Source of the DNA: Blastopirellula marina
GTDB taxonomy: Bacteria > Planctomycetota > Planctomycetia > Pirellulales > Pirellulaceae
Assembly (NCBI RefSeq): GCF_002967715.1
Contig: NZ_PUIA01000016.1
Span: forward strand, 186,001 to 250,000
DNA: 64,000 nucleotides
Direction: 5' to 3'
The notes under the pieces are model-generated. The model was not told where the DNA came from. It was given only the letters and a program-made list of their open reading frames with translations, and did not search any database. The position numbers and the translations under genes were made by a program. Below are positions 34,797-44,381 of the stretch, piece after piece (positions within the stretch are counted from its first letter, which is position 1; each line of letters begins with the position of its first letter).

Positions 34797-36681
34797 TGTC
34801 TTGTCCTCCTACGGCCCAGTCGAGCAGTCCCAACAGCCCCTCGTTTAAGAGTTTGACTTCACTTTTCTTCAGTGGAAAATGCCCCAGCAGAAGTGCTTGG
34901 ATGTAAACCATCTCGACGCTTCGACGCTGACCATCCGACTGACCCAACTGACAAATACGCTTGATAAGCGGATTGGAATAGTTGAGATAGAGACGGGCAT
35001 AGCTGGAAGGAACGTCACGCGTCAGGTCTCCCAGCATGTCGTTCCATACTCCTTCGGTAACATCTTGGGCTTGTTCCACCGAGCGGATAAAGTCGGCGTT
35101 CGCGTCGGTAACATACAGTGACGGCAAGTCACTGGGAAGAAACTTGGCGATTTCGACGGCGCACTTAAAACGTTGCAACGTCATGTCGGCCAGACGCTCG
35201 AATTCTAGCGTTTCTTCCCGTTCGCTCTGGCTGAGCTGTTCGAAGCGATCAGAGAGTTGCTCAGCGTCGAACTCTTCGAGTTTGAAGTCCGATCGAATCA
35301 TGCTCAGCCGAGTCAAGATGTCGACATCATAGACGTAGCCCGCGTTGATTACTGCCAGCGATTCGGATGCCGCGACCTGGGCGATCTGGCGGAACTGATC
35401 GCAACTGGGGACGTAGCGAATGACCGAGTTCTGTTTGCGGAATTCGGCCAGGGTCATCGTTCCCAACGAAGTTTGAAACGGCAACCAGTCAGCGAACAGT
35501 TCCAGGCACTCATCGTCATCGACGGCCAAGGCCTTTACGGCCAGGTGATGAACGGCGATCAGTTGCTCGAATCGACGGGGTTGCGTTTGAGCCATTTCGA
35601 CCAGGTACCGCCGCAGGCAATCGCCGAGTTCCTGACGTGTTCGTTCCAGCACAGTGTCTTCGTAAAACGATTCGCGTGAAGCAGTCGGGCGAAGCTGCGA
35701 GGCATTCACGACGCACTGTACGAAGAAGGCCCATTCCGGAAGCACTTCGTGCGTCTTGGTCGACAGCAGCATGTCTTTCAGGTAAACGCGATGCGGTTGT
35801 CGCGATCCGGCATGAACGGCTTCCGACAGCACGTACGCCACACCGGTCACTCCGCCGGAAGTGGAATGCAGGGGAAAGACGTCGAGAAAGTTGCGTTCGA
35901 AGACCTCGGTGCCGTACGCGAGCAGGTTTTCTCGTACCTGTGGGTTGGTGGTGTCTTGATGCCAGGGAGCTTTGGCGTTGACTACATCCGTTTGCCCATT
36001 GCTGGTCACCGTGATTTTCGGCTGAAGTAGGCTGCCGTATTCACGAGCCAGCTTCAACACCTTCTGGGGCTCGAAATAATCTTCGTACCCGGTTGAAGGC
36101 TGTAGAAAGATCTGGGTGCCGACGGGGATCGCCTGGGTGAGCTTGCGGACCGAGTAGGTGCCATCAGTCGAGCCCCGCCATTCAATGCCAGGCTGGTTAT
36201 CTCCTTTGGCGGAACGCGTGAGGACGACGATCTCATCCGATACCGTAAAGCATGAGAGGAGCCCAATCCCGAACTGCCCCAGAAAGTCTTCAGGGCGACT
36301 GGTCATCTCCCCCCGCTTGGAAGACTGGCCGATGGTGGCCAGAAACTGATGGACTTCGTCTTCGGTCAACCCAACGCCATTGTCTTGGAAGATAATCGTA
36401 GGATCGCTCTCCGCGGAGGTAATCACTTCGATCTCGATCAGGCCTTCGTGTTGCGGCTCGATCTGGCGACGTGCCTGGATCGCGTCTACTCCGTTCTGCA
36501 ATAGTTCGCGCACGAACACATGCGGACCGCTGTATAGGTGCTGGGAAAGTAGATCGATAAGGCCACGCAGTTCCACCTGAAATCGATTTTGATCTGAAGC
36601 AGTCAATTTAAGCACTCTGAGCGAGGGGAATGACAAGTTCGTTTTACGTACGATTTTGCCTTCTGGCGAGGCTCGTTCCAA
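34789..36681 (-). CDS. Divergent HSP90-family ATPase (HtpG-like)
   Basis: A protein of up to 630 residues of the HSP90/GHKL family. The ATP-binding motifs are RELLQNGVDA (58-67; canonical HtpG RELISNASDA), DNGVGL (100-105) and GQFGIGLLSCF (135-145). The middle domain keeps 'TASRESFYED', the equivalent of the catalytic-arginine SRE loop. A C-terminal dimerisation region follows and the protein ends in acidic GGQDNE. The substitutions place it in the divergent 'HSP90 family protein' group rather than housekeeping HtpG. The start is not fixed: the frame is open from TTG 36681, but homology begins around 'NRFQVELRGLIDLLSQHLYS', and GTG 36615 or TTG 36606 would give a more typical N-terminus. It heads a three-gene operon with the two TPR-like genes. 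Confidence 0.88.
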   Translation of the reverse strand: MERASPEGKIVRKTNLSFPSLRVLKLTASDQNRFQVELRGLIDLLSQHLYSGPHVFVRELLQNGVDAIQARRQIEPQHEGLIEIEVITSAESDPTIIFQDNGVGLTEDEVHQFLATIGQSSKRGEMTSRPEDFLGQFGIGLLSCFTVSDEIVVLTRSAKGDNQPGIEWRGSTDGTYSVRKLTQAIPVGTQIFLQPSTGYEDYFEPQKVLKLAREYGSLLQPKITVTSNGQTDVVNAKAPWHQDTTNPQVRENLLAYGTEVFERNFLDVFPLHSTSGGVTGVAYVLSEAVHAGSRQPHRVYLKDMLLSTKTHEVLPEWAFFVQCVVNASQLRPTASRESFYEDTVLERTRQELGDCLRRYLVEMAQTQPRRFEQLIAVHHLAVKALAVDDDECLELFADWLPFQTSLGTMTLAEFRKQNSVIRYVPSCDQFRQIAQVAASESLAVINAGYVYDVDILTRLSMIRSDFKLEEFDAEQLSDRFEQLSQSEREETLEFERLADMTLQRFKCAVEIAKFLPSDLPSLYVTDANADFIRSVEQAQDVTEGVWNDMLGDLTRDVPSSYARLYLNYSNPLIKRICQLGQSDGQRRSVEMVYIQALLLGHFPLKKSEVKLLNEGLLGLLDWAVGGQDNE

Positions 36682-36828
36682 GCCCCAGTTTATTTATGCA
36701 GATTTGATAGGCGCAGAATCATATTGAACCAGTATCTTTGCCTTCATTGAGCCAAGATGCCAGGAATTGGTTCGCCTGGGTGGTTACTTTTAGATGAAGA
36801 CGTTCTGCTAGGACGATGCCGGGAGGCG

Positions 36829-38295
36829 TTAGCTGATGACTTCCCGGATCACATGCCCGAAGTCCTTCTCCAGGCGTTTTCTGCCGGGCACATGCATCGC
36901 GCGGGGGTCCAGACCGAGTTGATTCAAGACGGTGGCATGGATATCGGTGACGTAATGCCGATTCTCGACCGCATGGAAGCCGAGTTCATCGGTCGCACCA
37001 TGGGCAATGCCCCCTTTGATGCCACCGCCGGCCATTGCGATGGTGAAACCGTAAGGATGATGGTCGCGGCCGTCGGTACTTTGGGAACCAGGTGTACGAC
37101 CGAATTCTGTGGCCCAGACGACGAGTGTCTCGTCGAGCAGGCCCCGCCGCTTCAAATCCTGGAGAAGAGCACCCAGCGGCTGATCAATTTGCTTGCAGAG
37201 TTTCGTGTGATTTACTTTAAGCCCTTTGTGGCTGTCCCATTGCCCGGCACCGCCATTGCTGCCGTGATAAACCTGCACGAACCGAACTCCTCGTTCGACC
37301 AGGCGGCGGGCAGCAAGCATCTGCTGGCCAAACGTCTTCGTTTCTGCTTGATCAACACCATACAGGTCGAGCGTTTCTTGCGTTTCTTCCGTGAACTGTA
37401 CCACTTCTGGCACGGCCGTCTGCATACGGTAGGCGAGTTCGTAAGAGCGAATCCGTGCCGCGAGGGCATCGTCGTCGGGGAAGTTTTCAGCCGTCAGTCC
37501 GTTTAGTTTGCGGAGCAATTCAAACTGCCCAGCTTGCTCTTCCTGGAACGTTCCTTGCGGCGGCTTGGCGTAGGGAAGGGGATTGGCCGGGTCGATATTC
37601 AACGGAACGCCGTCATAACGCGGGCCAAGGTAGTTCGCTCGATGGCATTCCTGGCCGCCGCAGCAGTCGGCCACCGGTGTGCCTATGACGACGAATTGAG
37701 GCAAGTTGTCGTTGATCGAGCCAAGCCCATAGTTCACCCAGGAACCGATCGTGGGAAAGAATCCTTCAACGCGATGTCGGCCTGTATGAAATTGCAACTG
37801 CGCGCCGTGGTTGCTGTCTTCGGTCCACATCGAACGGATCAAGCAGAGATCGTCGGCCCGGGCACCAACGTGCGGCAGCCAGTCGCTAATATCTAGTCCG
37901 CTTTCGCCTCGTCGCTGAAATCCGACTTGCATGGGAAACAGCTTGTTGCGGATGAATCCGTTGTTCGGATCGAAAGCAACGACTCGTTCGTTTTCCAGGA
38001 ACGAGGACTTCAGTACGTCGGCATGCGGAGTCTCTTCGATCGATTTACCGGCATACTTGTTCAATGCCGGCTTGGGATCGAAGGTCTCCAGATGGCTGGC
38101 TCCTCCGATCATGAAGAGCCAGATCACACTCTTCGCCCGAGGTGCGATCTGCTGCAATTGCGTTTCGGCAAAGCCATCTCGTGCGAGCATGCTGGAAAGA
38201 GCAATGCTACCGAAACCGAGCCCCAGGTCATTAAGAAACCTACGACGGGTAAAGCTATCTGAAGGCTGTTCTGTCGGACGGTTGGAATCGCTCAT
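36829..38295 (-). CDS. DUF1501 family protein, exported (Tat signal)
   Basis: A 488-residue DUF1501 protein. It starts at ATG 38295, overlapping the upstream cytochrome gene's stop by four bases; the longer open frame is inside that gene. The Tat signal 'FTRRRFLNDLGLGFGSIALSSML' lies about residues 18-40. Conserved blocks are 'KSVIWLFMIGGASHLETFDPKPAL', 'SWVNYGLGSINDNLPQFVVIG', 'RRLVERGVRFVQVYHGS', 'DETLVVWATEFGRTPGSQ' and 'DIHATVLNQLGLDPRAMHVPGRKRLE'. It is thought to act in the periplasm together with its PSD1 cytochrome partner; the reaction is unknown. Confidence 0.92.
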   Translation of the reverse strand: MSDSNRPTEQPSDSFTRRRFLNDLGLGFGSIALSSMLARDGFAETQLQQIAPRAKSVIWLFMIGGASHLETFDPKPALNKYAGKSIEETPHADVLKSSFLENERVVAFDPNNGFIRNKLFPMQVGFQRRGESGLDISDWLPHVGARADDLCLIRSMWTEDSNHGAQLQFHTGRHRVEGFFPTIGSWVNYGLGSINDNLPQFVVIGTPVADCCGGQECHRANYLGPRYDGVPLNIDPANPLPYAKPPQGTFQEEQAGQFELLRKLNGLTAENFPDDDALAARIRSYELAYRMQTAVPEVVQFTEETQETLDLYGVDQAETKTFGQQMLAARRLVERGVRFVQVYHGSNGGAGQWDSHKGLKVNHTKLCKQIDQPLGALLQDLKRRGLLDETLVVWATEFGRTPGSQSTDGRDHHPYGFTIAMAGGGIKGGIAHGATDELGFHAVENRHYVTDIHATVLNQLGLDPRAMHVPGRKRLEKDFGHVIREVIS

Positions 38296-40934
38296 CGGAC
38301 GGTCACAAAGTCGTTGTGGTTGAAAAGGACATGCACGAGGTTTTCGCGGGCACGCTGGGTAGAATTGTTCGCCGCCGGCACGCCTGCTTTCGCGACACCG
38401 GCAATCGGTGTCAAGCTTTCCGGTTGACTCAATCGCTCGGATTGGTTTGAAAGGAAGTCTCGGCAGGCAGCCAATTCCTCGGGAGTGCAGTCGCGGCAAA
38501 GAACTGCTTCAAAGGCCCGGTGAATGAACTTCTCGGTATCGGGCTCGGCATCATTTAACCTGGCAGCCAGTTTGCGGGCCTGTTCCACAACGAGCGAGCT
38601 ATTGGATAGAGCAAGTGCTTGTTGCGGTATAATACTTGGCGATCGTCGGTAACATTCGTTGGGTGCCGCCGCATCGAACGTGACGAGCATCTGCATCTGT
38701 TTCTCGTAGGCATGGCGGAAGTAGAGACTGCGGCGATGCACCTTTTCGCCTTGCTCGAAATCAATATCAGGACCACCCAGCGTTCGGTCCAAGCTGCCAG
38801 CGACATGCAGCACGCTATCGCGAATACTCTCGGCGTCAAGTCGCTGCACGTTCGATCGCCAGAGCAATAGGTTATCCGGATCTTGTTCCAGGTTGACCGT
38901 GAACCGCTTGCCGGAAACGCTTGATGCACGACGATAGGCCGCCGAGGTGACAATCAAGCGATGCAGGTGTTTCATGCTCCAGTCGTGTTCCATGAGCTCG
39001 ATCGCCAGCCAATCGAGCAGTTCGACGTGTTCCGGCCGAGGTGAGCGAAGGCCGAAGTCGAACACGTTTTCGACCAGCGGCTCGCCGAAGTGACGCATCC
39101 AAATATGGTTCACAGCCACACGTGCGGTGAGTGGGTTGTGGCGATCGGTAATCCACTGCGCCAAGGCGGTGCGTCTGCCGGTACTTGTCACCGGATAGGC
39201 CGTGCCGACCGATGTGTACGCGGTCGCATCCTGCTTTGTGGCTAAGCCGGCAGCTTCCTCTTGTTTCTTGGAGGCCTCTTCGACTTCCTTGCGGGCCTTT
39301 TCGATTGCGGCCTTCTTTTTGTCGTCGGGCTGATCACTTGCTTCGGCTTGCTTCAGCGATTGCTGCCTTACCAGAAGTGTATGGCGAGCTCGTTCTAGCT
39401 TCGCGCTGCTCTCGGCTTGGACAGCCTGCCTGGCTAGTGGCTGTAGCTTGTCAGGTGTGACTTTGTCGGCATACTTGGCCCGATCGGCGGTCCAGCGATG
39501 TCGCAGTGCTTTCAGTTCCGCGGAGGAAGCACTCAGTGCCTGTTCGTTTAGCGGCTTGTCGTTTGGGTTGGTGGATTCGGCGAGCTTCTTTTCATCGGCC
39601 TTTACTTTCGCTTCTGCTGCTTGAATCTGTTCAGACTCGATATACTCCTGCAGGCTGGGAAATACGGCTAGTGGCGGCAGTTCGACTGCCTGCGGCTTGT
39701 AGCTCAGTTCGATCACCCCAGGGAGACCTGGTTCTAAGGGGTGCTCTTTGTCGGGATGCTTCTCGTTGCCGGCGACATAGAGATAGGTTTGTGCGTTCGG
39801 CTTGGCATCGTAGGCGCGAACCAGACCTTGCTTGAGGAGATCCGCCTCGCCGGACAGTTGTTCGGTGCGTACTTCATGGGGCTCGAACACGGCCCGCATT
39901 GCATAGTATTCCGACTGGCTAATCGGATCGTACTTGTGGTCGTGACAACGCGCACAGTCGATTGTCATGCCAAGAAATGCCTTGGCCGTATGTTCGACCG
40001 TGGCATCAAGCCAGATGTTACGGTTGCTTTTGTGGAAGTTGCGGGCCAGGAAGCCGGTGGCTCTCAGAGTGGCTTGGTCCGTAGGAGCGAGTTCATCGGC
40101 AGCCAGCATCTCTGCAATCATCTGATCGTACGGCTTGTCGGCGTTGACCGATTCGATGATCCAATCTCGCCAGCGCCAGATATGACGTTGACTTCCGCGG
40201 AGTTCGTTCTTGTAACCATCCCAGTCGCTGTAACGCCAGACGTCCATCCAATGCCGTCCCCAACGCTCGCCATAGGCGGGATCGTCGAGAAGCTCGTCGA
40301 CAAGATGATTCCAGGCTCCTGGCGAGGAATCGTTGATATAAGCGTGCTGCTGGTCTGCCGTCGGAGGCAAACCGACTAAATCCAAGTAGAGCCTTCGCAC
40401 TGAAGTCGCAGGACTGGCAAGTGGGGCAGCGGCTATCTGGCGTGCTTCAAGCTTAGCTAGCAGGAACGCATCGATCGGGTGGACTTCTCCCAGTTCGTTC
40501 TTGATTTGGGGAACATCGGCCTTCAGCGGTGCCTGGTATGACCAATGCTTTCGCGGGTCAGGCGGAACTTCTTCCGCATCAGGAAACTTTGCTCCGGCTT
40601 GGACCCAGGTACTCAAGAGTTGGACTTGCTCGGCCGAAAGTGGTTCCCCCTCACCTTCCGGCGGCATCCGCAGATCGGCATCGTCGGACTGTATACGAGT
40701 AAGGAGCTCGCTCTTGGCGGGGTGTTCGAGGTCAAGGACCGAGCCGCTCGCTCCACCTGAATGGATCAGCCGACCTGCATCCAGCCGTAAATCGGCTTCC
40801 TGTTTGAGCGCCCCGTGGCATGCCGAACACTTCATGGCCAGCAGCGGCTTGATCTGCTCCTGGTAGTAATTCTCGTCGGCCGAAACAGGCAAAGCGATGA
40901 GGAGTAGCACGAGAGCTATGTAGAAAAGTCTCAT
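38292..40934 (-). CDS. Planctomycete cytochrome protein (PSCyt1-DUF1549-DUF1553)
   Basis: An 880-residue exported protein with signal peptide MRLFYIALVLLLIALPVSA and heme-binding CSACH at 36-40. DUF1549 is recognised by 'RLYLDLVGLPPTADQ' and 'YGERWGRHWMDVWRYSDWDG', with CARCHDHKYDP further on. DUF1553 has 'VNHIWMRHFGEPLVENVFDFGLRSP' and 'RRSLYFRHAYEKQMQMLVTFD'. Between them an alanine/lysine/glutamate-rich stretch (~residues 455-600) looks like a long coiled coil. ATG 40934 is chosen because the signal peptide begins there; a longer frame to 41018 is unsupported. It is translationally coupled to the DUF1501 gene. Confidence 0.92.
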   Translation of the reverse strand: MRLFYIALVLLLIALPVSADENYYQEQIKPLLAMKCSACHGALKQEADLRLDAGRLIHSGGASGSVLDLEHPAKSELLTRIQSDDADLRMPPEGEGEPLSAEQVQLLSTWVQAGAKFPDAEEVPPDPRKHWSYQAPLKADVPQIKNELGEVHPIDAFLLAKLEARQIAAAPLASPATSVRRLYLDLVGLPPTADQQHAYINDSSPGAWNHLVDELLDDPAYGERWGRHWMDVWRYSDWDGYKNELRGSQRHIWRWRDWIIESVNADKPYDQMIAEMLAADELAPTDQATLRATGFLARNFHKSNRNIWLDATVEHTAKAFLGMTIDCARCHDHKYDPISQSEYYAMRAVFEPHEVRTEQLSGEADLLKQGLVRAYDAKPNAQTYLYVAGNEKHPDKEHPLEPGLPGVIELSYKPQAVELPPLAVFPSLQEYIESEQIQAAEAKVKADEKKLAESTNPNDKPLNEQALSASSAELKALRHRWTADRAKYADKVTPDKLQPLARQAVQAESSAKLERARHTLLVRQQSLKQAEASDQPDDKKKAAIEKARKEVEEASKKQEEAAGLATKQDATAYTSVGTAYPVTSTGRRTALAQWITDRHNPLTARVAVNHIWMRHFGEPLVENVFDFGLRSPRPEHVELLDWLAIELMEHDWSMKHLHRLIVTSAAYRRASSVSGKRFTVNLEQDPDNLLLWRSNVQRLDAESIRDSVLHVAGSLDRTLGGPDIDFEQGEKVHRRSLYFRHAYEKQMQMLVTFDAAAPNECYRRSPSIIPQQALALSNSSLVVEQARKLAARLNDAEPDTEKFIHRAFEAVLCRDCTPEELAACRDFLSNQSERLSQPESLTPIAGVAKAGVPAANNSTQRARENLVHVLFNHNDFVTVR

Positions 40935-41152
40935 GGCATCTTCAGAGAGAGAGGGTTGGTCGGTGGGGCAGCGATGGAGTATTGCTGATGCCTGATGATA
41001 CCCGAAGTCAACCCGCAAAGTGAAGAGATTTTTCGTTATATCAACGGAGTTTCAGGGGATCGGGGGCTGCCGATGGATCAGGTTGAAATAGGTAATTTGT
41101 ATTGTCCGCAGTTTGCCCCGAGTGTCCTCATGGGACTTGCGCCAAACCGAAA

Positions 41153-41189
41153 GCTCGTTCCCCGATCATTGATCATTAGGGGAACGAGC
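41153..41189 (-). terminator. Strong hairpin downstream of the czcA-like gene
   Basis: A perfect 11-base inverted repeat (GCTCGTTCCCC / GGGGAACGAGC) encloses a 15-base loop. On the minus strand it lies just after the CzcA-like stop codon and is followed by TTTCGGTTT, consistent with a terminator of the metal-efflux operon. A second, mutually exclusive hairpin (CGAGCG / CGCTCG at 41185-41202) overlaps its right arm. The U-tract is imperfect. Confidence 0.6.
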
Positions 41190-41214
41190 GGATTTACGCT
41201 CGCTGATACACGAA

Positions 41215-44200
41215 TTAATCGTGTTCATCGGCAGCGGCGGAGGGTTCAAACCAGCGGTAAATCGCAGGTAGAACTAACAGTGTAAGCACCGTACAGGTAA
41301 TTAGCCCGCCGATAACCACCGTAGCCAGGGGGCGTTGTACTTCAGCACCGGCGCTGCCTGATATCGCCATGGGGACAAAGCCCAGCGCACCGCAAGATGC
41401 GGTCATCAGCACGGGGCGAAGTCGGTCGATAGAGCCGGTCGTTACTGCGGTAAGTTGATCGAAGCCTTCGTGCCTGAGGTGCCGGATATGTTCGATCAAA
41501 ACGACACCATTCATCACCGCGATCCCAAACAACGCAATAAAGCCGACACCTGCCGAGATCGAGAAAGGCATGTCACGTATCCACAGCGCAAAAATACCAC
41601 CCGTGGCCGCGATGGGCACGTTCAAATAGATCAGCATCGTCAGCTTGGCGGAATTAAAGGTAATGTACAGCAGCGAAAAGATCAGAAAGAGAGCGACCGG
41701 CACGGCAATCAGCAAACGCCGCGATGCTTCTTCCAGATTCTGAAACTGCCCACCCCAGGCCAACGAGTAACCGGCAGGTAGTTTTACTTCTCGGGCAATG
41801 GTCTGCTTGGCGTCAGCGACGAATCCAGCCAGGTCTCGTCCCCGCACATTGCACTGAACCAATAGTCGGCGGCGAATGGCATGACGGCTGATTTCGGAAG
41901 GGCCATCTTCAACGATGATATCCGCCAACTGCGTGATCGGAATACTCCGGCCTTGGGGATCTTCGATCTTGATCTGTTCCAGCTTCTCGATATTGTAGCG
42001 CCACTCGGGGGCCAGGCGAACTTGTAGCGGGAAACGACGTTGTCCTTCGAAGACTTCCCCGACAGTATGACCGCCGACCACTTGTACCGCGCGAAGGATG
42101 TCTGCGGCGTTGATTCCATAGCGGGCAATCGCATCGCGGCGAATGTTGATCCGCATGTAGGGAAGCCCTGCGACCTGTTGGGCTTGCACGTCGGCTGCCC
42201 CTTCCACACCGTTCAGAGCACGAACAATTCGGTCCCCTTGTTCTTTGAGCACATCGAGATCGTCTCCGTAAATGCTGAGGCCTACGTCCGATCGAACGCC
42301 TGCGACAAGTTCCTGCACGCGTAGTTCGATGGGCTGCGTGAAGCCGTAGGAGTTGCTGGGCACTTCCTCCTCCAAGGCGGCTTGCATTTGTTCCACCAAA
42401 TCGGTTTTCGCGATCACTTCGGGCCACTCATCCACAGGCTTGAGTCTTACCAGGACGTCCGTCTGATGAACGCCCATCGGGTCGTTCGCGATTTCCGGAC
42501 GTCCTGTCTTAGAGATAACGCTTTCTACCTGTGGAAATTTGAGCAATGTTCGCTCCATCGCTTTCGTCATTTCGATGGATGTTTCCAAAGAAACGCTAGG
42601 CAATCGAACCGATTGAATCGCGATGTCCCCTTCATCCAGCTTCGGCACAAATTCGACACCGAAACCACTGGCGACAACAACACTCACGGCAAATACCGCG
42701 ATCGAAGTTCCGAGCATGGGGATGGGGTGACGCATCGAAAAGTTAAGCAGCGGTTCGTACCACTTCTTAAGCCAGTTTACCAGGAAGGTGTCTTTCGAAC
42801 TGACGCTGCGAGCGAGAAAGAGGGAGGCCATCACAGGCATCACGGTAACACTCAGAATCAAAGCACCTGTCAGTGCCGACATGAAAGTGAAGGCCATCGG
42901 GCGAAACATCTTGCCTTCGACTCCTTGCAGGCTGAGGATCGGCAGGAACACGATAATCACGATCAGACCCGCGAATAGAATCGGCGTGCCGACCTCCTTC
43001 GATGATTCCTTAAAGACTTCCTTGGGGACGACACCCCCATGCTCACGTTGGTAACGGCTGGCATGTCGCACGGCGTTCTCGATCATCACCACGGCACCAT
43101 CCACGATGATCCCGAAGTCGATCGCCCCGAGGCTCATTAAGTTTGCCGAAACCCCAGCAAGCTTCATCGCAATCAGGGCACACATGGCCGAAAGAGGAAT
43201 GGCCGCAGAAACAATCAGGCCTGCTCGAATATCCCCGAGCAAAAGAAAGAGCATAATGATGACCAGGATCACGCCGACACTGATGTTTTCGGCAATCGTG
43301 TGAATCGTCTTCTCAACCAATTCAGTGCGGTCATAGAAGGTATCGATGTAGACGCCTTCGGGAAGTGTCTCCTGGATTTCAGCGATCTTGTGTTTCACAT
43401 CCTCGACCACCTGGCGAGAGTTCCCTCCCATTAGCATCATCACCATGCCGGTGACCGCTTCTCGATTACCGTCACGAGTGACAGCCCCTTGACGCAGCAT
43501 GGGCGCAAATCGAACGTTAGCTACGTCTGAGATACGGATCGGGGTCCCATCGCGACGGCTATCGAGAACAATGTCTTCAATATCCTTCATATTACGAATG
43601 AGTCCCTCACCGCGAATGAGACGCTGCTCGGCGCTATGGGTGATATAACCACCACCGGCGTTGGCATTGTTTTCTTCTAGGGCCTCAAAGACGCGATTCA
43701 GGGAGATGTTGAAGTTCAACAGTCGATCGGGATTGACCTGAACTTCATACGTCTTCAGCTCGCCGCCAAACGTATTGACTTCGATTACACCAGGCACACT
43801 GCGCAGCTGAAAAGCGATTTGCCAGTCGAGAATGGTGCGGAGATCCATCAGGCTGTATTCGTGTCCTTCTTCGGCACGCACCTCGAACTGGTAGATCTCG
43901 CTCATGCCGGTGGCAATCGGCCCCATCTGAGGATCCCCCATGCCTGGCGGGATGTTTTCGCGAGCCTGTTGCAGTCGTTCGTTGACGAGATTTCGAGCCC
44001 AGTAGATATCCGTTCCCTCTTCGAACGCGACAGTTACCGCCGACAAACCAATGCGGCTAATCGACCGAATTTCTTCCACTTTCGGAAGTCCGCTTAGGGC
44101 ATTTTCCACTGGGAAAGTAATGAACTGTTCCACCTCGACAGGGCCGAGGGCAGGGGAGGTCGTGAGGACTTGAACTTGAACATTCGTCAAGTCGGGAACG

Positions 44201-44313
44201 GCATCGAGCGGAAGTCTTGCGACGGAGACAACCCCCGCCCCAAGTAAAACCACGGCGAGCAGCATCACGATGAATCGATTGTTCAGGGACCATTCAATAA
44301 TATTTTGAACCAT
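41215..44313 (-). CDS. Heavy-metal RND efflux permease (CzcA/CnrA type)
   Basis: A 1032-residue inner-membrane proton-driven metal pump. The TM4 motif 'IDFGIIVDGAVVMIEN' (about residues 395-412) is the divalent-cation (DFG...DGA) type, unlike the copper/silver CusA pattern, so Co, Zn, Cd or Ni are the likely ions. Other family marks are 'ITFPVENALSGLPKVEEIRSISRIGLS' near the N-terminus and 'GIAVMNGVVLIEHIRHLR' in the second half. The start at ATG 44313 matches the family N-terminus (VQNIIEWSLNNRFIVMLLA); an extra 17 upstream codons lack support. It follows the adaptor gene by 68 bases, and no outer-membrane CzcC gene is visible nearby. Confidence 0.94.
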   Translation of the reverse strand: MVQNIIEWSLNNRFIVMLLAVVLLGAGVVSVARLPLDAVPDLTNVQVQVLTTSPALGPVEVEQFITFPVENALSGLPKVEEIRSISRIGLSAVTVAFEEGTDIYWARNLVNERLQQARENIPPGMGDPQMGPIATGMSEIYQFEVRAEEGHEYSLMDLRTILDWQIAFQLRSVPGVIEVNTFGGELKTYEVQVNPDRLLNFNISLNRVFEALEENNANAGGGYITHSAEQRLIRGEGLIRNMKDIEDIVLDSRRDGTPIRISDVANVRFAPMLRQGAVTRDGNREAVTGMVMMLMGGNSRQVVEDVKHKIAEIQETLPEGVYIDTFYDRTELVEKTIHTIAENISVGVILVIIMLFLLLGDIRAGLIVSAAIPLSAMCALIAMKLAGVSANLMSLGAIDFGIIVDGAVVMIENAVRHASRYQREHGGVVPKEVFKESSKEVGTPILFAGLIVIIVFLPILSLQGVEGKMFRPMAFTFMSALTGALILSVTVMPVMASLFLARSVSSKDTFLVNWLKKWYEPLLNFSMRHPIPMLGTSIAVFAVSVVVASGFGVEFVPKLDEGDIAIQSVRLPSVSLETSIEMTKAMERTLLKFPQVESVISKTGRPEIANDPMGVHQTDVLVRLKPVDEWPEVIAKTDLVEQMQAALEEEVPSNSYGFTQPIELRVQELVAGVRSDVGLSIYGDDLDVLKEQGDRIVRALNGVEGAADVQAQQVAGLPYMRINIRRDAIARYGINAADILRAVQVVGGHTVGEVFEGQRRFPLQVRLAPEWRYNIEKLEQIKIEDPQGRSIPITQLADIIVEDGPSEISRHAIRRRLLVQCNVRGRDLAGFVADAKQTIAREVKLPAGYSLAWGGQFQNLEEASRRLLIAVPVALFLIFSLLYITFNSAKLTMLIYLNVPIAATGGIFALWIRDMPFSISAGVGFIALFGIAVMNGVVLIEHIRHLRHEGFDQLTAVTTGSIDRLRPVLMTASCGALGFVPMAISGSAGAEVQRPLATVVIGGLITCTVLTLLVLPAIYRWFEPSAAADEHD

Positions 44314-44381
44314 GGTAGACTCGGCATTCGGGATCGAAAATGTGTGCAGATAAAACGCATTCAAGCAGCAGTCAGCTCGGC

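Noticed and set aside
34789-36681. Calling the HSP90 gene htpG
   Set aside because: The ATP-site motif is RELLQNGVDA rather than RELISNASDA and the operon context differs, so it is kept as a divergent HSP90-family protein without the symbol.
39741-40379. 212-codon plus-strand frame
   Set aside because: Antisense to the conserved DUF1549 region of the 38292-40934 cytochrome gene.
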